Assembly (NCBI GenBank): GCA_025980665.1
Contig: JAICXC010000006.1
Location: 1-64,000 of the forward strand
Length of the DNA: 64,000 bases
Reading direction: 5' to 3'
Source: Bryobacteraceae bacterium
GTDB taxonomy: Bacteria; Acidobacteriota; Terriglobia; Bryobacterales; Bryobacteraceae
Shown here: positions 14,725-23,972 of the stretch, piece after piece
Numbering within the stretch: the stretch's first letter is position 1
Layout: the number at the start of each line of letters is the position of its first letter
Notes under the pieces: generated by a model
The model's input: the letters and a program-made list of their open reading frames with translations, nothing else
What the model was told of the DNA's origin: nothing
The model's database searches: none
Position numbers and translations under genes: made by a program

Positions 14725-15816
14725 TTGTCCTTAAAAACAACGCCGCTGAATGCGATTCACCGCCGTCTAGGGGCGAAGATGATCGACTTTGGCGGTTGGG
14801 ACATGCCGGTGCAGTATGCCAGCCTCATCGAGGAACATCACGCGGTGCGCCAGCGTGTGGGCTTGTTCGATGTCAGCCACATGGGCGAGATCGAAATTCG
14901 CGGGGAGGAAGCCCTGAGGCTGGTGAACTACGTTACTACTAACGATGCCTCGCAGCTGAAGATTGGTCAAGCGCAGTACTCCGGGTTGCTGTACGAGCAC
15001 GGAGGATTCGTCGACGACATCCTGGTACACAAGGTGGCGGACGACTACTACTTTCTCTGCGTGAATGCGTCTAACCAGGATAAGAACTTCGAACACATCC
15101 GCGGTCTCAACCAATTCGACGCGATTGTGGAGAACGCCGGAGCGGGCTATGCGCAGCTTGCCGTGCAGGGTCCGCGCGCACTCGATACTTTGCAGAAACT
15201 GACGCCGGTTCGACTCGCGTCTATCCGCTATTATCATTTTGTCGATGATGCAATATGCACTGTGCCGGCGCGCATCGCCCGCACGGGGTACACCGGAGAA
15301 GATGGTTTCGAGATCTATCTCCCGCCCGCCGACGCTGCGCGTATCTGGGATGAGATTCTAGCGGCAGGCGCCGAATTCGAGATCAGGCCGTGCGGTCTGG
15401 GAGCACGCAACACTTTGCGCCTGGAAGCCGCGATGGCTCTTTACGACCACGAGATTCACGCATCCATTACGCCGTGGGAAGCGGGGCTGGGCTGGGTCGT
15501 GAAGATGGACAAGGGCGAATTTGTCGGACGCCAAGCGCTCGCGCTGCAGAGAGACCGCGGCATCATGCGCAAACTGGTGGGGTTCGAAATGGCCGGACGC
15601 GGCATCGGTCGCGACGGATACGAAGTGTGCATCACGGGTATGGGTGCGGGCTGGGTGACCAGCGGAGGACCGTCTCCCACGCTAAAAAGAAATATTGGCC
15701 TGTGTTACCTGCCTTGCGCGAACGCCGAAACCGGCCGCTCGATCCAGATTATGGTTCGGGGCCAATTCGTCGACGCCGTCACCGTGCCGACTCCGTTTTA
15801 CAAAAGGACGAAATAA
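14725..15816 (+). CDS. gcvT: Glycine cleavage system T protein (aminomethyltransferase)
   Basis: GcvT (363 aa) transfers the methylene group from the aminomethyl-lipoyl arm of H protein to tetrahydrofolate and releases ammonia. Family motifs visible are GAKMIDFGGWDMPVQY, the catalytic region LFDVSHMGEIEIRGEEAL, a folate-site stretch ARTGYTGEDGFEIYLPP, LRLEAAMALYDHEI and the C-terminal GYVTSGG-like segment (GWVTSGGPSPTLKRNIGL). The start is TTG 14725 with GAAGG about five bases upstream. No glycine riboswitch is possible in the short upstream space. First gene of gcvT-H-PA-PB. Confidence 0.96.
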   Translation: MSLKTTPLNAIHRRLGAKMIDFGGWDMPVQYASLIEEHHAVRQRVGLFDVSHMGEIEIRGEEALRLVNYVTTNDASQLKIGQAQYSGLLYEHGGFVDDILVHKVADDYYFLCVNASNQDKNFEHIRGLNQFDAIVENAGAGYAQLAVQGPRALDTLQKLTPVRLASIRYYHFVDDAICTVPARIARTGYTGEDGFEIYLPPADAARIWDEILAAGAEFEIRPCGLGARNTLRLEAAMALYDHEIHASITPWEAGLGWVVKMDKGEFVGRQALALQRDRGIMRKLVGFEMAGRGIGRDGYEVCITGMGAGWVTSGGPSPTLKRNIGLCYLPCANAETGRSIQIMVRGQFVDAVTVPTPFYKRTK

Positions 15817-16202
15817 TGGACCCAGAGGATCTCCGCTATACCAAAGAGCATGAGTGGGTGCGCGTTGAAGGCGATACGGGAACCATAGGCATCACCTTTC
15901 ACGCGCAAAAAGAATTGGGCGATATCGTGTATGTGGATCTTCCCAAGCCCGGCACACTGTTACAACAGCATAAGACCATTGGATCGGTGGAATCCGTCAA
16001 AGCGGTCAGCGATATCTACACACCGGTTTCGGGAGAAGTCGTGGAGGTGAACGGATCGCTGGCGGAGTCGCCTGAAATCCTCAATACAGATCCGTACGGC
16101 TCGGGATGGCTTGTTAAGATCAGATTGTCGGAGCCAGGCGAGGCCGGCAAGCTCCTCACGGCCGCCGAATACCACGCTTTCGTCGGAACGGAATCGTCCT
16201 AA
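15816..16202 (+). CDS. gcvH: Glycine cleavage system H protein (lipoyl carrier)
   Basis: A 128-aa lipoyl carrier that shuttles the aminomethyl group between the P, T and L proteins. The lipoylated Lys sits in VESVKAVSD; YTKEHEWVRV and GDIVYVDLP are also typical. It starts at ATG 15816, sharing one base with the gcvT stop (TAATG), and stops just before the TTG start of gcvPA. Length is the family norm. Confidence 0.96.
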   Translation: MDPEDLRYTKEHEWVRVEGDTGTIGITFHAQKELGDIVYVDLPKPGTLLQQHKTIGSVESVKAVSDIYTPVSGEVVEVNGSLAESPEILNTDPYGSGWLVKIRLSEPGEAGKLLTAAEYHAFVGTESS

Positions 16203-17519
16203 TTGCGCTACTTACCGAAGTCTGATATCGAGCGCCGCCAGATGCTCGATACCATCGGCCTGTCCACGCTTGAAGAGCTGTATGCGCACCTTCCGGAAGA
16301 CGTGCGTTTCCACGGCGCGCTGAATATTCCTTCCGGCAAAAGCGAATACGAAATCATCGATTATTTTCGCGTCCGCGGCCATGAAAACGCGAACTCGCAC
16401 GCGAATTTCCTGGGAGCGGGTGTTTATCATCATTACCGCCCGGTGCTGGTCGATACGGTCGTTTCTCGCGCCGAGTTTCTGACTTCTTACACGCCGTATC
16501 AGGCCGAGATCTCGCAAGGCACACTGACCGCGATCTTCGAATTCCAGACGATGATCTGCCAGTTGACGGGCATGGATGTGGCCAATGCATCGATGTATGA
16601 CGGATCCACGGCCGTGCCTGAAGCCGCCATGATGGCCATGCGGATCACGGGGCGCGAGGGCATCGCCGTGGCTCGTACGGTCCATCCCGAATATCGCGAA
16701 GTGCTGGGAACCTACACTCGCCATCAGGGCGTGCCTGTGACCGAATTTGAATATGACCCTGAATCCGGCCAATTGGATCTCGAATCGATGGAGCAAGTCC
16801 TGAATGAAAATACCGCCGCGGTGATCATTCAATCGCCGAACTTCTTCGGTGTGATCGAAGACGCCAAGCGGATCGCGGAAATGGCACACGCCAAGGGCGC
16901 GCTGCTGGTGCTTGTGTTCACCGAGGCAGTGTCGTTAGGGCTGCTGGAGCCGCCGCGCGATGCCGATATCGTCGCGGGAGAATTGCAAAGCTTCGCGATT
17001 GCGCCTAGCTATGGCGGCCCGTTCGCAGGCATCATCGCTTGTAAGGAAAAATACGTGCGCCAGCTGCCCGGCCGTTTGGTAGGCGAAACCAAGGATGCCA
17101 GCGGAAACCGCGCCTTTTGCCTGACGCTTGCGACCCGCGAGCAACATATTCGAAGAGAGAAAGCTACATCGAATATCTGCACCAATCAGGCGCTGATCGC
17201 ACTGATGGCGACGGTGTTCATGGCGCTTTATGGCAAGCAGGGCTTGCGCGAGCTGGCGGAACAGAATCTCGCCAAGGCGCACTACCTGGGTGAGAGGTTG
17301 TGGCGCAGATTCAAGGGTCCATACTTTAACGAATTCGTGGCGGCAACAGGCGTGCAGTCTCCCGACGAGATCAATCATCGTCTGCTAGGTTTTCAAATCG
17401 TCGGGGGCCTGCGGCTCGATCGCTTCTATCCCGAACTTGGGAACAGTGTGCTTTTGTGCTGCACGGAGATGGCCAGCCGCGCCGACATGGACGCTGTCGC
17501 TGAGGCGTTCGGGGCATGA
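16203..17519 (+). CDS. gcvPA: Glycine dehydrogenase (decarboxylating) subunit 1
   Basis: The N-terminal half of the two-subunit P protein (438 aa), which with GcvPB decarboxylates glycine using PLP. Motifs include [49 protein letters not shown] and [12 protein letters not shown], all typical of GcvPA. It starts with TTG directly after the gcvH stop. Its end overlaps the gcvPB start by four bases (ATGA). Confidence 0.95.
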   Translation: MRYLPKSDIERRQMLDTIGLSTLEELYAHLPEDVRFHGALNIPSGKSEYEIIDYFRVRGHENANSHANFLGAGVYHHYRPVLVDTVVSRAEFLTSYTPYQAEISQGTLTAIFEFQTMICQLTGMDVANASMYDGSTAVPEAAMMAMRITGREGIAVARTVHPEYREVLGTYTRHQGVPVTEFEYDPESGQLDLESMEQVLNENTAAVIIQSPNFFGVIEDAKRIAEMAHAKGALLVLVFTEAVSLGLLEPPRDADIVAGELQSFAIAPSYGGPFAGIIACKEKYVRQLPGRLVGETKDASGNRAFCLTLATREQHIRREKATSNICTNQALIALMATVFMALYGKQGLRELAEQNLAKAHYLGERLWRRFKGPYFNEFVAATGVQSPDEINHRLLGFQIVGGLRLDRFYPELGNSVLLCCTEMASRADMDAVAEAFGA

Positions 17520-18970
17520 TCACGAAGGTCCGCCAACATCCCACCCAGAACGAATCGTTGCTATTTGAGACCAGTTCGCCTGGCAAGATCGGTTATCAGC
17601 TTCCTGCATTGGATGTGCCGCCCGTCGATCCTTCTGAAGTACTCGGCGCGGAATATGTTCGCGAGGAGATCCCGGACTTTCCCGAAGTTAGCGAAGTGGA
17701 TGTGATCCGGCACTTCACGCGTCTTTCGACCTGGAACTATGCTATCGATCTGGGCCTCTACCCGCTGGGTTCTTGCACAATGAAATACAACCCCCGTGTG
17801 AATGAGGCTGTGGCGCGGACCGAAGGTCTGATGTGGATCCATCCCTACCAGCCCGACGCGCTGTCGCAAGGGGCGTTTGCGATCCTTGCCGAACTTGAGC
17901 GGGTGCTGGCCGAGATCACCGGGATGGATGCGGTGACGCTTCAGCCCGCCGCCGGTGCTCACGGCGAACTGACCGGGATCCTGCTGGTTCGCGCCCTGCT
18001 CGAAGCGCAAGGGAACCCTCGTAAGCGGGTCATCGTTCCAGATTCGGCGCACGGAACCAATCCCGCGTCCGTTCGAATGGCGGGGTATGAAGTGGTCAAC
18101 GTGGCGTCGAACGATCGCGGAATGCTGGACACGGAAGCGCTGGCCCGAATGGTGGATGACGACGTGGCCGCCATCATGATCACCAATCCCAATACTCTGG
18201 GAGTGTTCGAGGAGCATATCATCGAGGTCGCGCGTATTCTGCATTCCAAGGGCGCACTGGTGTACATGGATGGCGCCAACCTGAACGCGCTGGCGGGCAT
18301 CTCACGCCCGGGCGATTACGGCGTCGACCTCATGCATCTAAATCTGCACAAGACGTTTTCGACTCCCCATGGAGGGGGCGGACCCGGCTCGGGACCGGTC
18401 GCGGTGAAAAAGCCGCTCGAGCCGTTCCTGCCGTTGCCCAGGCTGCAGCATGCGTCTTCCGGATGGTCCTGGAATTATGATCGCCCCCATTCCATAGGCC
18501 GAGTGCGGGCATTTTATGGGAATTTTGGCGTTCTGGTGCGGGCGCTGGCCTACATCATGGCGCATGGCGGCAACGGGTTAAGGCGCGCCACGCTCGACGC
18601 TCTGCTCAACGCAAACTATCTGCGCAAATTGCTTGAGACTGACTATGAAATCGCCTATAGCGCGCCCAGCATGCACGAATGCGTGTTTCGCCACGCTGCC
18701 ACCGGCGCAATCGCTAAGCGCCTGATCGACTACGGGTTTCACCCTTACACGGTCAGCTTCCCGCTGATCGTGCACGGTGCAATGATGATCGAGCCCACGG
18801 AGACGGAGAGCAAGCAAGAACTCGATCTATTTGTGGACGCTTTGATTTCAATCGCGCAGGAAGTGAAGGAGAGTCCGGAACTCGTTCAGACGGCGCCGCA
18901 TTCCACGCGCACGAATAAAGTGGACGAGGTCGCGGCGGCCCGAAAGCCGATTTTGAAATGGACCCGCTGA
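17516..18970 (+). CDS. gcvPB: Glycine dehydrogenase (decarboxylating) subunit 2
   Basis: The PLP-binding subunit (484 aa) of the split P protein. The PLP Lys is in [20 protein letters not shown]. Other landmarks are [26 protein letters not shown] and [19 protein letters not shown] overlap with gcvPA. Last gene of the operon; the L protein (dihydrolipoyl dehydrogenase) is not in this window and must be encoded elsewhere. A small GGCGG/CCGCC dyad after the stop could help end transcription but is weak. Confidence 0.96.
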   Translation: MITKVRQHPTQNESLLFETSSPGKIGYQLPALDVPPVDPSEVLGAEYVREEIPDFPEVSEVDVIRHFTRLSTWNYAIDLGLYPLGSCTMKYNPRVNEAVARTEGLMWIHPYQPDALSQGAFAILAELERVLAEITGMDAVTLQPAAGAHGELTGILLVRALLEAQGNPRKRVIVPDSAHGTNPASVRMAGYEVVNVASNDRGMLDTEALARMVDDDVAAIMITNPNTLGVFEEHIIEVARILHSKGALVYMDGANLNALAGISRPGDYGVDLMHLNLHKTFSTPHGGGGPGSGPVAVKKPLEPFLPLPRLQHASSGWSWNYDRPHSIGRVRAFYGNFGVLVRALAYIMAHGGNGLRRATLDALLNANYLRKLLETDYEIAYSAPSMHECVFRHAATGAIAKRLIDYGFHPYTVSFPLIVHGAMMIEPTETESKQELDLFVDALISIAQEVKESPELVQTAPHSTRTNKVDEVAAARKPILKWTR

Positions 18971-18977
18971 GGGCGGG

Positions 18978-19631
18978 TTACTGACCGCCGGCCTTCTGAT
19001 ACGCGTCGATGACCTTCTTCACGTACCAGCGAGTCTCGTTGTAAGGCGGCATTCCCTGATACTTATCGACCGCGCCTTCGCCGGCGTTGTAAGCCGCCAG
19101 AGCCTTGATTACGTCGCCGTCGTATTTGAGGAGCAGCTCACGCAGCATTCGCGTGCCGGCATCGATGTTCTGGGCGGTATCGTACGGATCAGCTCCCAGC
19201 GTTTTGGCCGTTGCCGGCATCAGCTGCATCACTCCCAGCGCACCTTTCGGCGATACTACGCCGGGCCTGAATCCCGATTCCACTTGAGCCACGCTCTCGA
19301 CGAATTCCGGAGGCAGGCCAGAACGGCGGGCGGCATCGCGGACCATTTCTCTCGGCCCCGAAGGGGCGGGCGTGGCCGTTTCCGGTTTGACCACGGGCGG
19401 AGTCACCTCGGCGACCGGGTCAGGCGCCACCACCTCATCCTCTTCGAATCCGGATATCAGTGTTGCTGGGAGCTCGGTGACTCCGCCGTTGTAGTACAGA
19501 CGGATCAGATCGCCGGATTGCTCATGCCGGTCCGCGTGGAGTTTCAGACCGCTGGAAAACACCACGTATTCCCCGCCAAATGCAGGAAAGACTCCTGCGG
19601 TCAGCACGAGCAGGCAAAATGCACACCTCAT
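18978..19631 (-). CDS. Exported lytic transglycosylase (SLT domain)
   Basis: Cuts peptidoglycan between MurNAc and GlcNAc with 1,6-anhydro formation. From ATG 19631 (217 aa) there is a signal peptide (CAFCLLVLTAGVFPAFGG), a short beta region (DLIRLYYNGGVTELPATLI), a Pro/Val-rich linker, and a C-terminal SLT/GEWL domain. Its catalytic Glu is in VESVAQVESGFRPGVVSPKG, with GVMQLMPATA, NIDAGTRML and ALAAYNAGEGAV. The upstream extension to 19676 would overlap the next gene and gives no better signal peptide. Confidence 0.92.
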   Translation of the reverse strand: MRCAFCLLVLTAGVFPAFGGEYVVFSSGLKLHADRHEQSGDLIRLYYNGGVTELPATLISGFEEDEVVAPDPVAEVTPPVVKPETATPAPSGPREMVRDAARRSGLPPEFVESVAQVESGFRPGVVSPKGALGVMQLMPATAKTLGADPYDTAQNIDAGTRMLRELLLKYDGDVIKALAAYNAGEGAVDKYQGMPPYNETRWYVKKVIDAYQKAGGQ

Positions 19632-19672
19632 CTCGTAAGAGATGACGCGCGCCAGGGACCGGCCGTGCAGCA

Positions 19673-20728
19673 TCATTTTGGGAAAAGGGCGAAGGCCACC
19701 ATGCCGAGCCCTGCCAGGAACAAAACCACCATCCCGGCCGCCAGCAGTTGCACGCGGTGGTCACTCCCGCGCAACTCCCGCCAGACCAGCACGCCCCAAG
19801 CGACAGCCACCAGGGGGGCGGCATTGCTCAGTGCGTATTGGATGAAGGCGCTGGGCTGCGCCGTACTTGGGGCGGCAGCCACGATGAGACTTGTCAGGAC
19901 GCCAGCTCCCCAGATGATGCCTCCGGCCAGACCCAGCAAGTGCTGTTTTGCGCTACCCGCCAGGTATCCGGACGGCATGGCGCTAGTGCCGCTCACCGGG
20001 AACGTGGTGAAGAACAGCACGAAAAAAGGCGACGATAGGAACGCGGCCACCGAGATCAAGACTAAAGCCGGGTAAGGAGCGAGTCCGCCTTCTCCCGTGG
20101 CTCCGCCCAGAATTTTCGGGAACATACTCAATGCGATTCCGCCCACAACGGAAAGAGTGATTGCCAGCGCGGCCCCGGCGGACTTGGCACGCTTCGATTT
20201 TATTCGGGGATCTGGCGTCAGAGCTTTCTGTGCAGCTTCACGGCGGACCCGCAAAAGGCGGACGTAGGTCAAAGCGGCGACGACCACGGCTCCCAACAGA
20301 AGAGCTAGGGCAATGAATGTCAAGGGTATGTTCGCTTGTTGGATATTGACGAAATCCCACGCGACACCGATCACTAGCGCCACGCCTAGCGTTAACAGAA
20401 ACCCAATGCTCATGCCCGCGACCGACACGGCTGCCAATAACAGCAACATGCCCAGGTTGACCACTACGCCGCTGGCCAGCGCAAAGGCCATTTTCCGGTA
20501 TCCCACCAACAAAAGATTGTCCTGGAGTGTGAGCTCCTGCGGACGTCCCGATCCCAATACAAGCGCGGCTACTCCCGCGCAAATCACGATTCCGAACAAG
20601 AAATCGTAGTAGAAATACTCGAAGCGCCATTTGCCCGCTAGCTTGAGCATATTTGCCCAGCTGCCCAGGCATAGCAGCGATACGATCGCAAGGATCCACA
20701 CCGCGAGTGCTGTGCTTGGCAGAACCAT
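19673..20728 (-). CDS. Multi-pass permease (ureide-permease/DMT-like)
   Basis: A 351-aa integral membrane protein with about ten hydrophobic segments and a central charged loop (RRDEAAQ-like, around residues 155-185). The N-terminus (SWANMLKLAGKWRFEYFYYD) resembles the ureide-permease/sugar-transporter branch of the drug-metabolite transporter superfamily. A small-molecule uptake role such as ureides, nucleobases or sugars is likely but the substrate cannot be read. It lies 41 bp upstream of the transglycosylase gene on the same strand and 22 bp downstream of nuoI. Confidence 0.75.
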   Translation of the reverse strand: MVLPSTALAVWILAIVSLLCLGSWANMLKLAGKWRFEYFYYDFLFGIVICAGVAALVLGSGRPQELTLQDNLLLVGYRKMAFALASGVVVNLGMLLLLAAVSVAGMSIGFLLTLGVALVIGVAWDFVNIQQANIPLTFIALALLLGAVVVAALTYVRLLRVRREAAQKALTPDPRIKSKRAKSAGAALAITLSVVGGIALSMFPKILGGATGEGGLAPYPALVLISVAAFLSSPFFVLFFTTFPVSGTSAMPSGYLAGSAKQHLLGLAGGIIWGAGVLTSLIVAAAPSTAQPSAFIQYALSNAAPLVAVAWGVLVWRELRGSDHRVQLLAAGMVVLFLAGLGMVAFALFPK

Positions 20729-20750
20729 GGAGCGTCGGGAGCTGAGCGTC

Positions 20751-21254
20751 CTAGTGCCCTTCGGCAGGTTGGGAGGTGTCGGCTTTGAGCGGGAAGTGCG
20801 CCCCGGCGGGGATCGGAACCAGCATCTGCTCTTTGCGATAGATCAGCGTGGACGTGTTGTAGCTGGCGATCTCAAATCCGTGGCCATGGGTGATGGCGTC
20901 GGTGGGACAGGCTTCGACGCAGTACCCGCAGAAAATACAGCGGTTGTAATCGATGTTGTAGACCTTGGCGTAGCGCTCGCCGCCGCTGATGCGGAGCTCC
21001 TCGGTATTTTCGGCGGCTTCAATGTAGATGCATTCCGCCGGGCAGGCGGCCGCGCACAGGAAGCAGGCCACGCATTTCTCCAGGCCATTTTCGTCGCGTT
21101 GCAGCTCGTGCACGCCGCGGTAGCGTTCTTGAAACTTTGCAGGAGCTTCAGGATAGTCTTCCGTGAGCGTGGGATTCAACATTTCCCGGAACGTCACGGA
21201 CATTCCTTTGGCAATGGCCGCAGCTCCACCCAGGACTTCCGAGATTTTCGCCAT
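20751..21254 (-). CDS. nuoI: NADH-quinone oxidoreductase subunit I
   Basis: A 167-aa ferredoxin-like subunit of respiratory complex I carrying two [4Fe-4S] clusters. Two CxxCxxCxxxCP motifs are visible: CVACFLCAAACPAECIYIEA and CIFCGYCVEACPTDAITHG. The N-terminal SVTFREMLNPTLTEDYP is typical of NuoI. It stands alone here, without nuoA-H or J-N around it, so complex I genes are split or duplicated in this genome. Confidence 0.92.
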   Translation of the reverse strand: MAKISEVLGGAAAIAKGMSVTFREMLNPTLTEDYPEAPAKFQERYRGVHELQRDENGLEKCVACFLCAAACPAECIYIEAAENTEELRISGGERYAKVYNIDYNRCIFCGYCVEACPTDAITHGHGFEIASYNTSTLIYRKEQMLVPIPAGAHFPLKADTSQPAEGH

Positions 21255-21331
21255 GTATTTCCTTCTTTAGTAGTGTATCGCAGGATCGTGGACTGCCAGG
21301 AATGCTCCTATGCTCCAATAGATAGTCCAGC

Positions 21332-22783
21332 ATGCAACGTGCTTCGTTGTGGTTTTGGGTGTCACTAACCGGATTGCTACTGCTTTCCCGGCTGTGCCAC
21401 GCCAACATTTTGTGGGCTGATGAGGACTACCATTTGGCGGCCGCCATCCAGACCTTGCATGGCAAGATGCTGTACCGTGATTTGTGGTACGACAAGCCTC
21501 CTTTGACCGCGATGGTAGCGGTGCTGTTCGGAGGATGGTGGGGATGGCCCCTTCGTATCGCCGGGACGGTGGTGGCCGCGGTATCCTGTGCCCTGGCTTT
21601 CCGTTTCGCGTCGGGGGTGTGGTGCCGGCGTGAAGGATATTGGGCGGCTGGATTGCTGGCGTTTTCGCTCATTTTTTACCTGCCCTCCGCCACCATTCCA
21701 CTGGAACCGGATACCTTGATGATCCTGCCGCATTTGGCAGCGGTCTATCTGGCATGGAAGCATAGACCGGTGGCTGCAGGCTTCGTCGCGGGTCTCGCTT
21801 TCGCGATGAACATCAAGGGTGCGGCGGTGCTGCTCGTGTGCCTGATCTTCTCACCGGCCGCATGGCCTCTTCTGCTCGCGGGATTCCTGATCCCGAATGT
21901 GGTGCTTCTTGCGTGGCTCGTGTCGCAGCACGCGTTTTCGGCCTATCTGGAGAGTGTCTGGCGCTGGGGGTTCTTGTATGCGGGTGCGCCGCCCGGGGAT
22001 TCTGCCGTGGAGAGCGCTCTGGTGCGCCTCCGCAACTGGTTGGGATTCCACGCGCCACTGGCCTTCGCGGCGGGTTGGTATTTCGTGCGCGCGAAAGACT
22101 CGAGCGGTCGCGTACGGATGCTGGCGTGGGCGACGATTTCTCTAGCTGCCGCCGGCGTGGGTTGGCGATTTTCGCCCCACTATCTTAACCAGCTGCTGCC
22201 GCCCCTGGTGATCGCAGGCGCCCGCGGCATTTGTCTCTTAGCCGGAGAAATGCGTGCGATGGTGCGGCGGGTGGCCGTGGTCGCGCTGATAGTCGCTGCT
22301 CTCGTCGCCACGATCCGGTTCGGCCCGCGCTACTTTCTTCTCGCCGCCGACGACATTGCTGGACGGCCTCACTCCTGGCGCGACGTGGCTCTCGATCAAG
22401 AGAGTCGTCAGGCGGCGGCTTTGGTTCGCACGCTGGCGAAGGAGGGCGACACGATCTTTATCTGGGGCTATCGTCCAAACCTGGTGGTCTACACAAGGCT
22501 GCCGGTGGCCTCGCGGATGTGGGAGTCGCAACCACTGACTGGCGTTCCGGCCGACCGCCACCTCCGGGACGCGAGCAGCGTCGATCCCGATTGGGCGCGC
22601 CAGAATCGGGCGGAGCTGGTCCGTAGTTCGCCTTCGATCATCGTCGATGGCCTGAGTGCCTACAATCCACGGCTAGACATCCGCGGCTACCCGGATCTTG
22701 CGGCTTGGTTCCAGCGTTATTGCCTGGCTGGGCGCGCCGGACTTACCTCGGTGTACCAGCTTTGTGCTCGCGCCGCTCCATAA
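21332..22783 (+). CDS. Membrane glycosyltransferase, GT39/ArnT-like
   Basis: A 483-aa integral membrane protein with roughly ten to twelve membrane helices. The first external loop has the acidic pair expected for polyprenyl-phosphate-sugar-using transferases (WADEDYHLA) and the DKPP motif (WYDKPPLTAM). A soluble C-terminal portion follows. Such enzymes transfer sugars from lipid carriers on the outer face of the inner membrane, to lipid A, protein or polysaccharide; the acceptor is unknown. GATAGT five bases before the ATG could be a -10. Confidence 0.8.
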   Translation: MQRASLWFWVSLTGLLLLSRLCHANILWADEDYHLAAAIQTLHGKMLYRDLWYDKPPLTAMVAVLFGGWWGWPLRIAGTVVAAVSCALAFRFASGVWCRREGYWAAGLLAFSLIFYLPSATIPLEPDTLMILPHLAAVYLAWKHRPVAAGFVAGLAFAMNIKGAAVLLVCLIFSPAAWPLLLAGFLIPNVVLLAWLVSQHAFSAYLESVWRWGFLYAGAPPGDSAVESALVRLRNWLGFHAPLAFAAGWYFVRAKDSSGRVRMLAWATISLAAAGVGWRFSPHYLNQLLPPLVIAGARGICLLAGEMRAMVRRVAVVALIVAALVATIRFGPRYFLLAADDIAGRPHSWRDVALDQESRQAAALVRTLAKEGDTIFIWGYRPNLVVYTRLPVASRMWESQPLTGVPADRHLRDASSVDPDWARQNRAELVRSSPSIIVDGLSAYNPRLDIRGYPDLAAWFQRYCLAGRAGLTSVYQLCARAAP

Positions 22784-22790
22784 CCGGGTG

Positions 22791-22814
22791 GCTGATAAGA
22801 TCGCTGATAAGATC
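22791..22814. repeat. 12-bp tandem duplication before the cysteine desulfurase start
   Basis: GCTGATAAGATC occurs twice in a row (22791-22802 and 22803-22814), just before the GTG start at 22818. It keeps the upstream frame open and, if translated, would add repeated Ala-Asp-Lys-Ile. It may reflect slippage or a protein-binding site. Confidence 0.7.
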
Positions 22815-22817
22815 ATA

Positions 22818-23972
22818 GTGAAAGCCGTGCAGCGATTCTACTTCGATCACAACGCCACGACTCCGGTTTCGCCGGAGGTGCTGGACGCCATACTTCCGGT
22901 GATGACCGAAGTGTACGGCAACGCCTCCAGCATTCATCATTTTGGCCAAACGGCGCGGAAAATGCTTGACGCCGCGCGCAAGCAAGTGGCCGGGATGCTG
23001 GGTGCGGAACCGCAGGAAATTGTCTTCACCAGTGGCGGAACCGAAGCGGATAATCTGGCGATTTTCGGGGTCGGATCGCGCAGGGGATGTCACGTGGTGA
23101 CGACGACCTTCGAGCATCCGGCGGTGCTGGGGGCGGCGGGACAACTGGATCACACGCTCGTCCCGGTGGATGGCAGCGGCATTGTGGATCCCGATGCAAT
23201 CCGGCGGGCGTTGCGCCCCGAGACCAAAGTCATCAGCGTGATGCATGCGAATAACGAATTGGGGACGATTCAGCCGATCGCCGAGATCGCGCGCATAGCG
23301 GCGGAAGCGGGTGTCGCGCTGCACTCCGATGGTGTGCAGTCGGCTGGCAAGATTCCGGTAAACGTAGCTGAATTGGGCGTCGGGCTCTATACAATCAGCG
23401 GGCACAAAATCGGCGCACCCAAGGGCGTGGGGGCGTTGTACGTCCGCAAAAGAATTGCACTCAAGCCAATGATGTTCGGCGGACGCCATGAGCGTGAGCG
23501 TCGTGCGGGAACCGAGAATGTCGCTGGGATCGTCGCGCTGGGACGAGCGGCTGAATGGGCCTTGGAACAAATGGGCGAGCATGCTGATGCCGAGAATCGC
23601 CGCCAGGGGGCCTTGCGCGATCACCTGGAGCAAAGCATCCTCGACCGCATTCCGGATACGCGCGTGAATGGCGCTGGGTCGCCGCGCGTGCCGAACACGA
23701 CGAACATACGTTTTGACGGGATCGATAGTGACGCCTTGCTGATTGCGTTGGATCTCAAGGGATTCGCGGTGTCGAGCGGTGCTGCGTGCTCCAGCGGCGC
23801 ACCCGAGCCGTCGCACGTTTTGCTGGCCATGGGATTGAGTCGCCTCGAAGCCCGATCAAGCATACGGTTTTCACTGGGGCGATCGAACACCATCGGACAA
23901 GTGGATGCACTAGTCGAGGCACTGGTCGATTCCGTCGTACATCTGCGAAAGCTTGCACCCGCCTATGCCTGA
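22818..23972 (+). CDS. Cysteine desulfurase (NifS/IscS family)
   Basis: A PLP enzyme (384 aa) that takes sulfur from cysteine for Fe-S clusters or tRNA thiolation. Landmarks are YFDHNATTPVSPEV, SGGTEADNLAI, the PLP lysine K197 in TISGHKIGAPKG, and the catalytic Cys loop SGAACSSGAPEPSHVL. The start is GTG 22818 by match to the family; GTG 22827 is also possible. It overlaps mnmA by 8 bp, which fits a role in supplying sulfur for 2-thiouridine in tRNA. Confidence 0.92.
   Translation: MKAVQRFYFDHNATTPVSPEVLDAILPVMTEVYGNASSIHHFGQTARKMLDAARKQVAGMLGAEPQEIVFTSGGTEADNLAIFGVGSRRGCHVVTTTFEHPAVLGAAGQLDHTLVPVDGSGIVDPDAIRRALRPETKVISVMHANNELGTIQPIAEIARIAAEAGVALHSDGVQSAGKIPVNVAELGVGLYTISGHKIGAPKGVGALYVRKRIALKPMMFGGRHERERRAGTENVAGIVALGRAAEWALEQMGEHADAENRRQGALRDHLEQSILDRIPDTRVNGAGSPRVPNTTNIRFDGIDSDALLIALDLKGFAVSSGAACSSGAPEPSHVLLAMGLSRLEARSSIRFSLGRSNTIGQVDALVEALVDSVVHLRKLAPAYA

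Noticed and set aside
14700-14725. Possible glycine riboswitch before gcvT
   Set aside because: Only a short space exists before the TTG start and the upstream DNA codes for another gene; no paired-aptamer structure fits.
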